Source: Bacillus sp. V3B (GTDB lineage Bacteria > Bacillota > Bacilli > Bacillales > Cytobacillaceae). From it: a DNA stretch of 64,000 nucleotides. The position numbers were made by a program, and so were the translations under genes. Shown piece after piece: positions 43,459 to 52,826 of the stretch (position 1 is the stretch's first letter; every line of letters begins with the position of its first letter). The DNA is taken from NCBI RefSeq assembly GCF_024494465.1, contig NZ_JAETXM010000001.1:1-64000 (forward strand), given 5' to 3'. The notes under the pieces were generated by a model. It was not told the DNA's origin and ran no database searches. It saw nothing but the letters and a program-made list of their open reading frames with translations.

Positions 43459-44199
43459 ATGTCTTTGTTACAAATTAAAAATATTACGGGCGGTTACACA
43501 AGGAATCCTGTCTTAAAGGATGTTTCTTTTTCAGTTAATGAAGGTGAACTTGTTGGCTTAATCGGTTTAAATGGAGCGGGAAAGAGTACGACCATTAAGC
43601 ATATTATCGGATTGATGGAACCACATAGTGGAAAAATCACGATTAAGGGTACGACATTTGAAGAGAATCATGAGGCCTACAGAAGACAGTTTACGTTTGT
43701 ACCTGAAACGCCTGTCCTTTATGATGAGTTGACCCTTGATGAGCATTTAAAACTGACTAGCATGGCTTATGGAATGGAAGAATCTGTTTATAAGGAAAGA
43801 ATTGCTGGATTACTACAAGAGTTTCGTATGGAAAAAAGATTAAAGTGGTTTCCTGCTCATTTTTCTAAAGGAATGAAGCAAAAGGTGATGATTATGTGTG
43901 CTTTTCTCGTTCAACCATCGCTTTACATCGTTGATGAGCCGTTTGTTGGACTAGATCCTCTCGGAATTCAATCATTATTAGATTTAATGAAAAACATGAA
44001 GGAAAATGGTGCTGGGATCTTGATGTCTACTCATATTTTAGCAACAGCTGAACGTTATTGTGATCGTTTTATTATTTTACATGAAGGAAAAGTACGCGCA
44101 CATGGAACACTTGAACAATTGCGTAAAGAGTTTGCGATGCCGGAAGCGACACTCGATGATCTTTATATTCAACTGACGAAGGAAGAAGACCATGTTTGA
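43459..44199 (+). CDS. ecsA: ABC transporter ATPase EcsA
   Basis: ATP-binding subunit of 246 residues of the Ecs transporter, which in B. subtilis affects secretion, competence and intramembrane proteolysis by RasP. Walker A is GLNGAGKSTT (near 36-45), signature HFSKGMKQKV, Walker B LYIVDEPFVGLDP, switch MSTHIL. GGAAGG lies ten bases before the ATG. It overlaps ecsB by eight bases. Confidence 0.94.
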   Translation: MSLLQIKNITGGYTRNPVLKDVSFSVNEGELVGLIGLNGAGKSTTIKHIIGLMEPHSGKITIKGTTFEENHEAYRRQFTFVPETPVLYDELTLDEHLKLTSMAYGMEESVYKERIAGLLQEFRMEKRLKWFPAHFSKGMKQKVMIMCAFLVQPSLYIVDEPFVGLDPLGIQSLLDLMKNMKENGAGILMSTHILATAERYCDRFIILHEGKVRAHGTLEQLRKEFAMPEATLDDLYIQLTKEEDHV

Positions 44200-45403
44200 C
44201 GAGAGGCTCCTATGGAAGGAACGATTTAGCCGGACGAGTAAAGAACTTTCCCGTTACCTTCGCTATATCTTTAATGGACATCTTGTTATTGTATTCGTAT
44301 TTCTCATTGGAACAGCTGTCTACTATTATCAAGAATGGCTAAAGACGGTACCAGATACGTTCCCAGCTGCGGTTATTATGGCTGTATGTCTTGCGTTTCT
44401 TTTAACTTATAGCCCGATTTTTACTTTTATGTCTGAAGCAGACCGTATTTTTCTCCTTCCATTGGAAACCAAACTCGGTGGCTACTTTAATAAATCTCTT
44501 ATGATTAGTTATTCTTTACAAGTATATCTAATGGTGATCGGCTTAGCTGTATTAATGCCGATGTATGCGGTCGTGAATGAAGGGGATTTTAAAAGCTTTT
44601 TCCCTTTTTTAATTGCCATGTTAATTGTGAAAGGTCTCAATTTATTGATTCGTTGGTATGTTCAATATTATCGAGAAGTAAGCGTTCATACAATCGATTC
44701 ATTGATTCGTTTTATTGTTAATTTTGTCTTTCTTTATTTATTGTTTTCTAATGCTGTGATGTACTTTTTAGGTGCTGTTGCTGTGATTTTACTAGGATTG
44801 TATGTGTATTATAAGCAACAAACGAAGGAAAAAGGGCTGAAGTGGGAATACTTAATCGACCAGGATGAAAGGAGGATGACTTCCTTTTATCGTTTAGCTA
44901 ATTTGTTTACAGATGTGCCGAAGTTAAAGAACCAGGTTAAGCGAAGAAAATGGTTAGACGGCCTGTTAGCACGGATTCCTTTCCGTCAAGATGAATCGTT
45001 TACTTTTCTCTTTACGAGAACTTTTTTGAGAGCAGGTGATTACTGGGGATTATTTGTCCGCTTAACACTCATAGGAGCAGGGGCAATTTATTTCCTTACA
45101 TTCGGGATCGGTCAAATTATTCTTGTTGTCTTGTTTGTTTATTTAACTGGGTTTCAGTTATTGCCCTTATGGAAGCACCACCAGCATCACTCTATGTTTG
45201 AATTATATCCATTAAGTGCAAAAGGGAAAGACCTTTCCTTTCTACGGTTCCTTCGTAAGCTATTATTGTTACAAACGGTGATGTTGTCTGTGGTTGTTCT
45301 CTTAAAAGGAGATATTATATCTGCTTTCATCTCATTACTTGCAGGTATTGCTTTCAGTGTTTATTTTAGCTCCTTTTATAGTAAAAGAAAAATTAGCAAC
45401 TAA
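44192..45403 (+). CDS. ecsB: ABC transporter permease EcsB
   Basis: Membrane subunit of 403 residues with about nine helices in clusters (residues 30-110, 125-150, 175-215, 285-325, 350-400) and a cytoplasmic insertion in the middle (KVNRRK-like, EESFTFLFTR region). AAGGAAGAAG inside ecsA provides its SD. It forms the transporter with EcsA. Confidence 0.92.
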   Translation: MFDERLLWKERFSRTSKELSRYLRYIFNGHLVIVFVFLIGTAVYYYQEWLKTVPDTFPAAVIMAVCLAFLLTYSPIFTFMSEADRIFLLPLETKLGGYFNKSLMISYSLQVYLMVIGLAVLMPMYAVVNEGDFKSFFPFLIAMLIVKGLNLLIRWYVQYYREVSVHTIDSLIRFIVNFVFLYLLFSNAVMYFLGAVAVILLGLYVYYKQQTKEKGLKWEYLIDQDERRMTSFYRLANLFTDVPKLKNQVKRRKWLDGLLARIPFRQDESFTFLFTRTFLRAGDYWGLFVRLTLIGAGAIYFLTFGIGQIILVVLFVYLTGFQLLPLWKHHQHHSMFELYPLSAKGKDLSFLRFLRKLLLLQTVMLSVVVLLKGDIISAFISLLAGIAFSVYFSSFYSKRKISN

Positions 45404-45477
45404 AGGAAGGTAGTCATGCTTATGCGTGAAACTAATCTTTCCCCTTTTTCGTATAGCTTAAAAAGGAGTGGTTGTGA

Positions 45478-46194
45478 ATGGGTGAGTACGAAGAAAAGGC
45501 TTATGAGGAAGTATTGACATGGAGACGAAAAATGTTGAAGCGTTCAAAGATGATTCAGCGTTTCTCAAAACAAGTTCAATTAAAAATAAATGAAAAAATT
45601 CCAACTAAAGCTCATGAGATGATCACAGATGCGATTAAAAATTTTGTGAAGGTAACGTTAACAGGTTCACAAATAACGACAAAAAAAAATCAAGTAGTCG
45701 ATCTTTCGCTTGAAGAACGAGATAAGCTATTTGATGAGAAACTATCTACTTATCGTAAAACAGCTGTCATTGAAGGAGCAGGTACAGGGGCAGGAGGTAT
45801 TTTGTTAGGGATGGCTGATTTTCCGCTTCTTTTATCCATCAAAATGAAATTTCTATTTGAAGCAGCAAATATTTATGGATTTGATACGAAAGAGTATGAA
45901 GAACGTATTTTTATGCTTCAAGTGTTCCAGCTCGCTTTTTCAAGTTCCGAGAAAAGAAGAGAGACGATGGATATTATCGAGAATTGGGAAGAACGCAAAG
46001 CTGATCTCATGGAACTCGATTGGCAAGAGTTTCAACAAGAATATCGCGACCACATTGACTTTGTGAAAATGCTTCAGTTGGTGCCAGGGATTGGAGCAGT
46101 TGTCGGCGCCTATGCCAATTATAATCTTCTTGATCAACTTGGTGAAGCAGCAAAGAATAGTTATCGTATACGGCATTTGACTAATATCCCCTAA
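45478..46194 (+). CDS. ecsC: EcsC-family protein
   Basis: Protein of 238 residues in the EcsC family, dispensable partner of EcsAB in B. subtilis. A glycine-rich amphipathic segment (VIEGAGTGAGGILLGMADFP) and a second one near the C-terminus (LVPGIGAVVGAYANYNLLDQ) suggest membrane association. AAAAGGAGTGG precedes the ATG, with a 74-base gap after ecsB. Terminator at the end of the operon. Confidence 0.9.
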   Translation: MGEYEEKAYEEVLTWRRKMLKRSKMIQRFSKQVQLKINEKIPTKAHEMITDAIKNFVKVTLTGSQITTKKNQVVDLSLEERDKLFDEKLSTYRKTAVIEGAGTGAGGILLGMADFPLLLSIKMKFLFEAANIYGFDTKEYEERIFMLQVFQLAFSSSEKRRETMDIIENWEERKADLMELDWQEFQQEYRDHIDFVKMLQLVPGIGAVVGAYANYNLLDQLGEAAKNSYRIRHLTNIP

Positions 46195-46222
46195 GCTCTA
46201 TTGAGCATAGGGGATATTTTTT
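46184..46222 (+). terminator. Terminator after ecsC
   Basis: ATATCCCCTA (overlapping the ecsC stop) pairs with TAGGGGATAT, followed by TTTTTG. Confidence 0.88.
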
Positions 46223-46341
46223 GTCCAAACCATTTATTTTGAAAAAGTAACGAATATTTTAACGGTTCAACTATTTCTAATTACTTTATAGTATAATCTT
46301 TTTGTTCATTTTTATTGTATCTTTAAGAAAGGAGCGGAGAA

Positions 46342-46995
46342 ATGAAGAAGGTAAAGAGTATATATATTGTTTTTGGAATAGCACTACTAGCATCTATCTA
46401 CTTTGTGATCGGGGTAAGAAGTAAAAAGTCTTTATTTTTAGATGAAATATTGGCTGATTGGGCAACAAGTATTTTTCGAGATTCGAGCTATCCATTCTTC
46501 AAGATCGTAACAGAACTTGGTGATAAAATTGGAATTGGAATTGTTGCTTTGTTGATGCTTTTTTGGTTGTGGTTCAAAAAGCGCGATTATATAGGTATGG
46601 GTGTATTTGTTTTGGCTGTTGCTCTTAGCAATGAAGTGAGTAAATGGATAAAAGAACTTGTAGGCAGGGAACGGCCCTTATTTGACCATGTGGAGGCCGC
46701 CGAAACATTAAGTTTTCCGAGCGGTCATGCGATGGTAGGACTGACGCTCTATATGCTTACAGCTTATTTTTTGATGTATCAAGTTAGTTTAGCTAAGATA
46801 AAGTGGGGAATTGGGTTTATTGCCTTTATTTTAGTGTTTCTCATTGGCTTAAGCCGGATTGTCCTTCAGGTTCATTTTTCAACAGATGTTCTTAGCGGTT
46901 ATTCATTTGGTTTGATTTGGACAATTTTATGGATTTATCTCTATGAATGGCTATATGATCGCTTCCCTCGTTTAGGTGTCAGGCACCGTTCGTAG
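46342..46995 (+). CDS. PAP2-family membrane phosphatase
   Basis: Six-helix lipid phosphatase of 217 residues with the three PAP2 motifs on the outer face: KELVGRERP (near 111), SFPSGHAMVG (near 129) and SRIVLQVHFSTD (near 173). It could dephosphorylate undecaprenyl diphosphate, phosphatidylglycerol phosphate or a similar lipid. Sequence alone does not choose. The last codons (GVRHRS) and the stop are supplied by the GGTGTCAGGCACC repeat, so the native C-terminus may have been replaced. Confidence 0.88.
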   Translation: MKKVKSIYIVFGIALLASIYFVIGVRSKKSLFLDEILADWATSIFRDSSYPFFKIVTELGDKIGIGIVALLMLFWLWFKKRDYIGMGVFVLAVALSNEVSKWIKELVGRERPLFDHVEAAETLSFPSGHAMVGLTLYMLTAYFLMYQVSLAKIKWGIGFIAFILVFLIGLSRIVLQVHFSTDVLSGYSFGLIWTILWIYLYEWLYDRFPRLGVRHRS

Positions 46996-47061
46996 ATAAA
47001 ATAGGATGAAGTATGTCAGGCACTGTAAAAAGACAACTGTCCATAAGTGGTGCCTGACACC
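46975..47061. repeat. GGTGTCAGGCACC dispersed repeat, three copies
   Basis: GGTGTCAGGCACC at 46975-46987 is inverted exactly at 47049-47061. A shorter TGTCAGGCACT lies at 47014. Copies 2 and 3 form a hairpin that can serve as a terminator between the convergent PAP2 and hmoB genes. The same core forms the terminator stem at 24285-24315. Confidence 0.82.
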
Positions 47062-47065
47062 GTCT

Positions 47066-47578
47066 TTAGTCTTCCTCGATAACAATAGAATACTTTGTAA
47101 CAAAGGAAGGGCGCGGAAAAATCTTTGGCTGTTTTTTAGCTCCTTTTTTTACGTCTTTATTTGAATAAACTTGTTCAAATGAGTTTGAAGTTTGCCAATT
47201 TTTAAAGGATGATTCATTTTCCCAAAGAGTGAAAATAATGTAAGTATCAGAAGAAAGCGGGCGCAAGACGCGGATAGCGATAAAACCAGGTTGTTTCTCG
47301 ATGAGGTCATCTCGATTTTTAAAGCGATATTCGAATAATGGGCGCCCTTCATCTGTAACAGGAATATGGTTAAAGACAGCAAAACCAACATCAGTCAGTT
47401 GACCTGAAGCATCAACCACTTCATATTTTCTCGGTTCTTTAAAAAGAGAATCCCCCACTGTTTCATGGATTAAAAGGGATGCATGTTCATTTTGCATCAA
47501 GACTAACGTTTCATCCTCATGCTCTTCTACGATTTTTTTTAAATATTCGCGTGTGCCGTTAGTAAAAAACATCTTCAT
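47066..47578 (-). CDS. hmoB: Haem-degrading monooxygenase HmoB
   Basis: Antibiotic-biosynthesis-monooxygenase-type (ABM) haem oxygenase of 170 residues. The C-terminal ABM domain runs from FEYRFKNRDDLIEKQPGF, through LRPLSSDTYIIFTLWENES, to SFKNWQTSNSFEQVY. The N-terminal part is the HmoB-specific extension. ATG 47578 follows AGAGGTGATT. Position directly before hemEHY on the opposite strand is conserved. Confidence 0.85.
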   Translation of the reverse strand: MKMFFTNGTREYLKKIVEEHEDETLVLMQNEHASLLIHETVGDSLFKEPRKYEVVDASGQLTDVGFAVFNHIPVTDEGRPLFEYRFKNRDDLIEKQPGFIAIRVLRPLSSDTYIIFTLWENESSFKNWQTSNSFEQVYSNKDVKKGAKKQPKIFPRPSFVTKYSIVIEED

Positions 47579-47821
47579 TATAATCACCTCTACCATTTTT
47601 ATCCATTATACCTCTAGTTTTTAGAAATGTCCTACTCATCAGCTTGTTAAAATTCTTTGTAAAATCGTCAAATTAATGACAATTACCAAGGTAAACTATA
47701 CAGCTATAGGTGAAAAGGGTATGATGGAAATTGTCATAAAAATGTGCTTAAGATATTTCGTATTTTAAACTATATATATTAAACTAATGAATATGTGTGT
47801 GTTGAAAGGGGATTGTCATTA

Positions 47822-48868
47822 ATGAAGAAACAAATAAATGATACTTTTTTAAAAGCTGCAAGGGGAGAACAAACAGAACATGTACCTGTCTGGTTTATGA
47901 GACAAGCGGGACGTTCTCAACCAGAATATAGAGAAATAAAACAAAAATATTCTTTATTTGAAATTACACATCAACCTGAGCTATGCGCGTATGTTACGAG
48001 GTTGCCTGTTGAGCAGTATGGGGTCGATGCTGCTATTCTTTATAAGGACATTATGACACCGCTTCCTGCAATTGGTGTAGATGTAGAAATTAAAAGTGGA
48101 ATTGGTCCAGTCATTTCTAATCCGATCACTTCATTAGCAGATGTAGAGAAATTAGGAGAAATTCACCCTGAAAAGGATGTGCCCTATGTTTTAGATACCA
48201 TCAAACTTCTTACGGAGGAGCAATTATCCGTTCCGTTGATTGGATTTTCAGGTGCACCCTTTACCCTCGCTAGCTATATGATCGAAGGAGGTCCTTCAAA
48301 AAACTATACAAAAACAAAAGCATTTATGTTTGCTGAGCCTAAAGCATGGTTTGCGCTCATGGACAAGCTTGCAGAAGTGACGATTACATATATAAAATCA
48401 CAAATTAAAGCTGGCGCAAAGGCGGTTCAAATTTTTGACTCGTGGGTAGGTGCTTTGAACGTTGAAGATTATCGCTATTATATAAAACCTACTATGAATC
48501 GAATTTTTTCTTCATTAAAAGAAGAAAATGTCCCGCTTATTCTGTACGGTGTCGGTGCAAGTCATTTAGTACTTGAATGGAATGACTTACCTGTTGATGT
48601 ACTTGGACTAGATTGGCGCCTACCAATTCGTGAAGCACGGAGCTTAGGTATAGCGAAATCCATTCAAGGTAATTTAGACCCCGCTTTGTTACTTGCTCCT
48701 TGGGATATGATTGAAGAAAAGGCAAAAGCCATCCTTGATCAAGGAATGGAAAAGCCAGGATATATTTTTAATCTTGGTCATGGAGTATTTCCACAAGTTA
48801 ATCCGGAAACATTGAAAAAACTAACAGCCTTTGTTCATGAATATTCTGCTGAAAAACGTTCTCGTTAA
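47822..48868 (+). CDS. hemE: Uroporphyrinogen decarboxylase
   Basis: Converts uroporphyrinogen III to coproporphyrinogen III, 348 residues. The N-terminal signature [17 protein letters not shown] holds substrate-binding arginines. [17 protein letters not shown] and [10 protein letters not shown] are also conserved. ATG 47822 follows AAAGGGGA. The upstream part of the frame is not used. First gene of hemEHY. Confidence 0.96.
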   Translation: MKKQINDTFLKAARGEQTEHVPVWFMRQAGRSQPEYREIKQKYSLFEITHQPELCAYVTRLPVEQYGVDAAILYKDIMTPLPAIGVDVEIKSGIGPVISNPITSLADVEKLGEIHPEKDVPYVLDTIKLLTEEQLSVPLIGFSGAPFTLASYMIEGGPSKNYTKTKAFMFAEPKAWFALMDKLAEVTITYIKSQIKAGAKAVQIFDSWVGALNVEDYRYYIKPTMNRIFSSLKEENVPLILYGVGASHLVLEWNDLPVDVLGLDWRLPIREARSLGIAKSIQGNLDPALLLAPWDMIEEKAKAILDQGMEKPGYIFNLGHGVFPQVNPETLKKLTAFVHEYSAEKRSR

Positions 48869-48939
48869 TCGCTTATTCAGCAGGGATATTGAAAAGATAA
48901 AATGGTGCTGGTGCCTACAGCGAAGGGATGGATTGCTTG

Positions 48940-49875
48940 ATGAAGAAGAAAATGGGCTTACTAGTCATGGCTTATGGGACACCCTATAAAGAAGAAGATA
49001 TAGAGCGTTATTATACGCATATTCGAAGAGGTCGTAAGCCTTCTCCAGAAATGTTGGAAGATTTGCGTTGTCGTTATGAGGCAATCGGAGGGATTTCTCC
49101 ACTAGCGAAAATTACGCTTGAACAAGCTAAAAAAATTGAAGAGCATTTAAATAAAAGTCAAGAAAAAATTGAATTTAAAATGTACGTGGGATTAAAGCAT
49201 ATAGAGCCGTTTATTGAGGATGCCATTGGGCAAATGCATGAGGATGGAATGGAGGAAGCGATTAGCATTGTTCTAGCTCCACATTTTTCAACCTTTAGCA
49301 TTCAATCCTATAATGGAAGAGCTAAGGAAGAAGCCGAGAAACTGGGTGGTCCTAAAATTTTTAGTATTGAAAGTTGGTATGATGAACCTAAATTTATTCA
49401 GTATTGGGCAGATAAAGTAAAAGAAACACTTCAACAAATGTCAGATGAGGAGAGAGCGAGCGCTGCTCTGATTGTTTCTGCGCACAGCTTACCTGAAAAA
49501 ATTACAAGAATGGGTGATCCATATCCAGATCAATTGCACGAAACAGCTCAATTAATAGCAGAAAATGCAGGTGTAGCCCATTATGCGGTTGGCTGGCAAA
49601 GTGCTGGGAATACGCCAGATCCATGGCTTGGACCAGATGTACAAGATTTAACGAGCCAATTGTATGAAGAAATGGGCTATAGGGCGTTCGTATATGTTCC
49701 GGCAGGGTTCGTATCAGATCACTTAGAAGTTTTATATGACAACGATTATGAATGTAAGGTTGTATGCGATCGGATTGGAGCGGCTTATTATCGTCCGGAA
49801 ATGCCAAATGTCCAGCCTCAGTTTATCGAGGCACTCACAACTATTGTATTGAAAAAATTGGCGAACATCATGTGA
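48940..49875 (+). CDS. hemH: Coproporphyrin ferrochelatase
   Basis: Inserts iron into coproporphyrin III in the Gram-positive pathway, 311 residues. [20 protein letters not shown] starts the protein. [10 protein letters not shown] carries the iron-ligand histidine (near 183), and [14 protein letters not shown] its acidic partner. AGGGATGG precedes the start; ATG 48940 is used. It lies 71 bases after hemE. Confidence 0.96.
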   Translation: MKKKMGLLVMAYGTPYKEEDIERYYTHIRRGRKPSPEMLEDLRCRYEAIGGISPLAKITLEQAKKIEEHLNKSQEKIEFKMYVGLKHIEPFIEDAIGQMHEDGMEEAISIVLAPHFSTFSIQSYNGRAKEEAEKLGGPKIFSIESWYDEPKFIQYWADKVKETLQQMSDEERASAALIVSAHSLPEKITRMGDPYPDQLHETAQLIAENAGVAHYAVGWQSAGNTPDPWLGPDVQDLTSQLYEEMGYRAFVYVPAGFVSDHLEVLYDNDYECKVVCDRIGAAYYRPEMPNVQPQFIEALTTIVLKKLANIM

Positions 49876-49903
49876 TACTTTATAAAAAAGAAGGCGATGG
49901 AAG

Positions 49904-51331
49904 ATGTCAGATACAAAAAAACAGATAGCTATAATTGGGGGAGGAATTACTGGTTTAACTGCAGCTTATTATTTGCAAAAAGAGGTGCGTGAAAACCAAT
50001 TACCTTATACTGTTAAGTTAATTGAAGCATCATATCGCCTCGGTGGTCAAATGCAAACATTTAAGAAAGATGGGTATGTAATTGAACGAGGCCCAGATTC
50101 CTTTTTAGAACGAAAAGACAGTGTAGCTCGATTAGCAAATGAAGTTGGTATGGCTGATGAGCTTGTCAATAATACTCCTGGAAAAACGTTTATCCTAGTG
50201 AAGGATCAACTTCATTCGGTCCCAGGTGGAGCTATTATGGGAATTCCAACTGAAATAGCTCCATTTTTGACAACAAAATTATTTTCGATACCTGGTAAAT
50301 TACGAGCTGCAGCTGATTTAATTTTAACTCGCTCAAAAGAAGAAAGTGATCAGTCTCTTGGATCATTTTTTCGCCGAAGATTGGGGGATGAAGTGGTAGA
50401 AAACTTAATTGAACCCCTTCTTTCTGGAATTTATGCAGGTGATATTGATAAGATGAGTTTAATGACTTTATTTCCCCATTTCTATCAAGTAGAGAAAAAA
50501 TATCGAAGCCTGATTTTAGGAATGAAAAAATCAACTCCCCCACGTCCTAAAGAATCACAAAGTGCAAAAAAAGGTGGATTTTTAGGTTTTAAAACCGGAT
50601 TACAATCATTTGCTGATGCAATAGAAGCAAAGCTTGAGCCGGGATCGATAAAAAAGGGATTTAGAGTTGAAAAGATTAAAAGAGTGGATGAAGGATACAA
50701 TATCGAATTGAACGGTGGAGAGGTTATGACTGCAGATAGTATTGTCACAGCTGTTTCCCATCAGACAATTTGTAGTATTTTTCCGGAATATGAGTTTTTT
50801 CAAGATTTTAAGAATGTACCTTCTACATCTGTTGCAACCGTTGCGTTAGGTTTTCCAAAAGAAGCGATAGAAAAAGATATAGATGGCACTGGATTTCTCA
50901 TTTCGAGAAATAGCGATTATACGATTACCTCCTGTTCGTGGGTTCATAAAAAATGGCCACACGCCGCTCCCGATGGAAAGGTATTACTTCGCTGCTATGT
51001 TGGGCGATCTGGTGGAGAGGCAATTGTAGATTTATCTGATGATCAAATTGTGAATATTGTTTTGGCTGATTTAGCCAAAACGATAAAGGTTACGCTGGAC
51101 CCTGAACTTGCAGTCATTTCTCGGTGGGTTCATGCAATGCCACAATATACAGTAGGTCATAAGGAAAGGTTAGAACGGGCGACAAAAGGACTGGCGGAAG
51201 AACTACCAGGAATATTTATGATAGGACACTCTTTCAACGGTCTTGGGATACCAGACTGTATCACCCAGGGAGAAGATGCTGCATCCAAAGTTCTCGATTT
51301 CTTAAAAGTGTCAAGCACCGAAAAGCGATAA
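49904..51331 (+). CDS. hemY: Coproporphyrinogen III oxidase (CgoX/HemY)
   Basis: FAD enzyme of 475 residues oxidising coproporphyrinogen III to coproporphyrin III. IAIIGGGITGLTAAYYLQK is the FAD-binding fold, followed by IERGPDSFLERK. The C-terminal HSFNGLGIPDCITQGEDAA closes the FAD site. AAGGCGATGG precedes the ATG, 28 bases after hemH. Confidence 0.95.
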   Translation: MSDTKKQIAIIGGGITGLTAAYYLQKEVRENQLPYTVKLIEASYRLGGQMQTFKKDGYVIERGPDSFLERKDSVARLANEVGMADELVNNTPGKTFILVKDQLHSVPGGAIMGIPTEIAPFLTTKLFSIPGKLRAAADLILTRSKEESDQSLGSFFRRRLGDEVVENLIEPLLSGIYAGDIDKMSLMTLFPHFYQVEKKYRSLILGMKKSTPPRPKESQSAKKGGFLGFKTGLQSFADAIEAKLEPGSIKKGFRVEKIKRVDEGYNIELNGGEVMTADSIVTAVSHQTICSIFPEYEFFQDFKNVPSTSVATVALGFPKEAIEKDIDGTGFLISRNSDYTITSCSWVHKKWPHAAPDGKVLLRCYVGRSGGEAIVDLSDDQIVNIVLADLAKTIKVTLDPELAVISRWVHAMPQYTVGHKERLERATKGLAEELPGIFMIGHSFNGLGIPDCITQGEDAASKVLDFLKVSSTEKR

Positions 51332-51370
51332 ATATATGAATGAACGTTGTATGATAATAGATTGTTTTCA

Positions 51371-51401
51371 AAAGGAACGGCTAACATGGCTGTTCCTTTT
51401 T
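51371..51401. terminator. Terminator after hemEHY
   Basis: AAAAGGAAC-GGC pairs with GCT-GTTCCTTTTT. Confidence 0.82.
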
Positions 51402-51524
51402 TATGTAAACGCAAACAAAAAAACAGCCAATAGTACATTGGCTGGTACAATGAGTTAAATAGATACATTATTAAACTATTTAATAGGTTTAGTAAATAGG
51501 AAGTTGCATAATTAATTAGTCAGC

Positions 51525-51659
51525 TTAAAGATCATTCATGCCGAGACACTGATCGCATTTGTTACCGTAGCAATCAGCTTGTTCTTCAATAGCGTTTCCG
51601 CAATCTGTACATTTTTTTGTAGGTAAATTTCTAAAAAATTCAACAATATTTTTAATCAC
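51525..51659 (-). CDS. yhfH: YhfH-family protein, copy 1
   Basis: Forty-four residues: IKNIVEFFRNLPTKKC then TDCGNAIEEQADCYGNKC and DQCLGMNDL. Two CxxC-type pairs make a small zinc-binding protein, the YhfH family of unknown function. GTG start behind GGAGGAG. Too short for routine ORF calling. Nearly identical to copy 2, 92 bases away. Confidence 0.85.
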   Translation of the reverse strand: MIKNIVEFFRNLPTKKCTDCGNAIEEQADCYGNKCDQCLGMNDL

Positions 51660-51751
51660 GATGTCTCCTCCAGAATTGTAAAAGTAGTTTATGTTTTTTG
51701 GTAATTTAATAGATTTGGAAAATTAAGAAGTTAAATCATTAATGAGTCATC

Positions 51752-51886
51752 TTAAAGGTCGTGCATACCAAGACAACGGTTACATTTGTTACCGTAGCAG
51801 TCAGCCTGTTCTTCAATGGCATTTCCGCAATCTGTACATTTTTTTGTAGGTAAATTTCTAAAAAATTCAACAATACTTTTAACCAT
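51752..51886 (-). CDS. yhfH: YhfH-family protein, copy 2
   Basis: Forty-four residues differing from copy 1 at only a few positions (VKSIVEFFRNLPTKKC, NRCLGMHDL), ATG start behind TTGGAGGGG. Cysteines are all conserved. Tandem duplication at the hem-yhfI boundary, where B. subtilis has one copy. Confidence 0.87.
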   Translation of the reverse strand: MVKSIVEFFRNLPTKKCTDCGNAIEEQADCYGNKCNRCLGMHDL

Positions 51887-52064
51887 GATGTCCCCTCCAA
51901 AATTATGAATGAATTAATTTATTAAATTTATTGTAATGCAACAGTTATGTTTTTGTCAACAACTGTTTTAATACAATTTAAGTGATGTAAAAATAATTCG
52001 ATTATTGTTTATAATGTAATTAGCGTGATTTAATAAAAAAACACTCATTAATTATGGAGGTGTT

Positions 52065-52802
52065 ATGTTGAAATTAACAGTTATTGGTCCTTGGGGAGGA
52101 TATCCAAAAGCAAATGAAGCGAGTTCTGGCTATTTACTAGAACATGAAGGTTTTCGTTTATTGCTCGATTGTGGCAGTGGCGTTTTATCCAAACTTCAAA
52201 ACATTATACAACCAGAAATGCTTGATGGTATTATGGTTTCGCATTATCACTCCGATCATATTGCTGATATTGGTGTACTGCAGCATGCGAGACTTATCGG
52301 TGGGTTTTTGGGCAAAAAAATGGAATGTTTGCCTATTTATGGTCATTCATTAAATAAACAGGAATTCTCTAAATTAACCTATAAAGAAATTACGAAGGGA
52401 ATAGCTTACCAGCCTGATGAAACATTGAAAATGGGTCCGTTTTCTATCCGTTTTCTCGAAACAAAGCACCCAGTTCCTTGCTTTGCGATGAGGTTTGATG
52501 TTGAGGGAAAATCGATTGTTTATACGGCAGATACATCTTTTAAAGAGTCATTTATTTCTTTCTCGAATGAAGCAGATTTGTTATTATGTGAGTGTAATCT
52601 CTATGGGAATCAGGATGGAACGAATGCAGGTCATATGACAAGCTATGATGCAGGAGGGCTGGCAAATGCTGCGAATGTAAAACAACTTGTCCTAACTCAT
52701 CTTCCGCATTATGGAAAATTAGAACAGTTAGAAGAAGAGGCTTCAACTCGGTTCAATGGTCCGATTCTTTTGGCTCAATACGGTTTGAATTTAACAATCT
52801 AA
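52065..52802 (+). CDS. yhfI: Metallo-beta-lactamase-fold hydrolase YhfI
   Basis: Predicted hydrolase of 245 residues in the RNase Z/arylsulfatase-like branch. VSHYHSDHIADI is the metal motif (H-x-H-x-D-H), with CECN and LTHLPHYGK further on. The start GPWGGYPKANEASSGYLL is characteristic of YhfI. TATGGAGGTG precedes the ATG. Substrate unknown. Confidence 0.85.
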   Translation: MLKLTVIGPWGGYPKANEASSGYLLEHEGFRLLLDCGSGVLSKLQNIIQPEMLDGIMVSHYHSDHIADIGVLQHARLIGGFLGKKMECLPIYGHSLNKQEFSKLTYKEITKGIAYQPDETLKMGPFSIRFLETKHPVPCFAMRFDVEGKSIVYTADTSFKESFISFSNEADLLLCECNLYGNQDGTNAGHMTSYDAGGLANAANVKQLVLTHLPHYGKLEQLEEEASTRFNGPILLAQYGLNLTI

Positions 52803-52826
52803 AATCATGAAAAAAGGAGTGGTATT

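Noticed and set aside
43322-43516. Plus-strand ORF overlapping the start of ecsA
   Set aside because: Runs into ecsA in another frame and lacks an SD. The ecsA start is clear.
40920-48922. GTGCCTACAGCGAA occurring near trpP (about 40920) and hemH (about 48910)
   Set aside because: A 14-mer match between two places in 64 kb is expected by chance several times.
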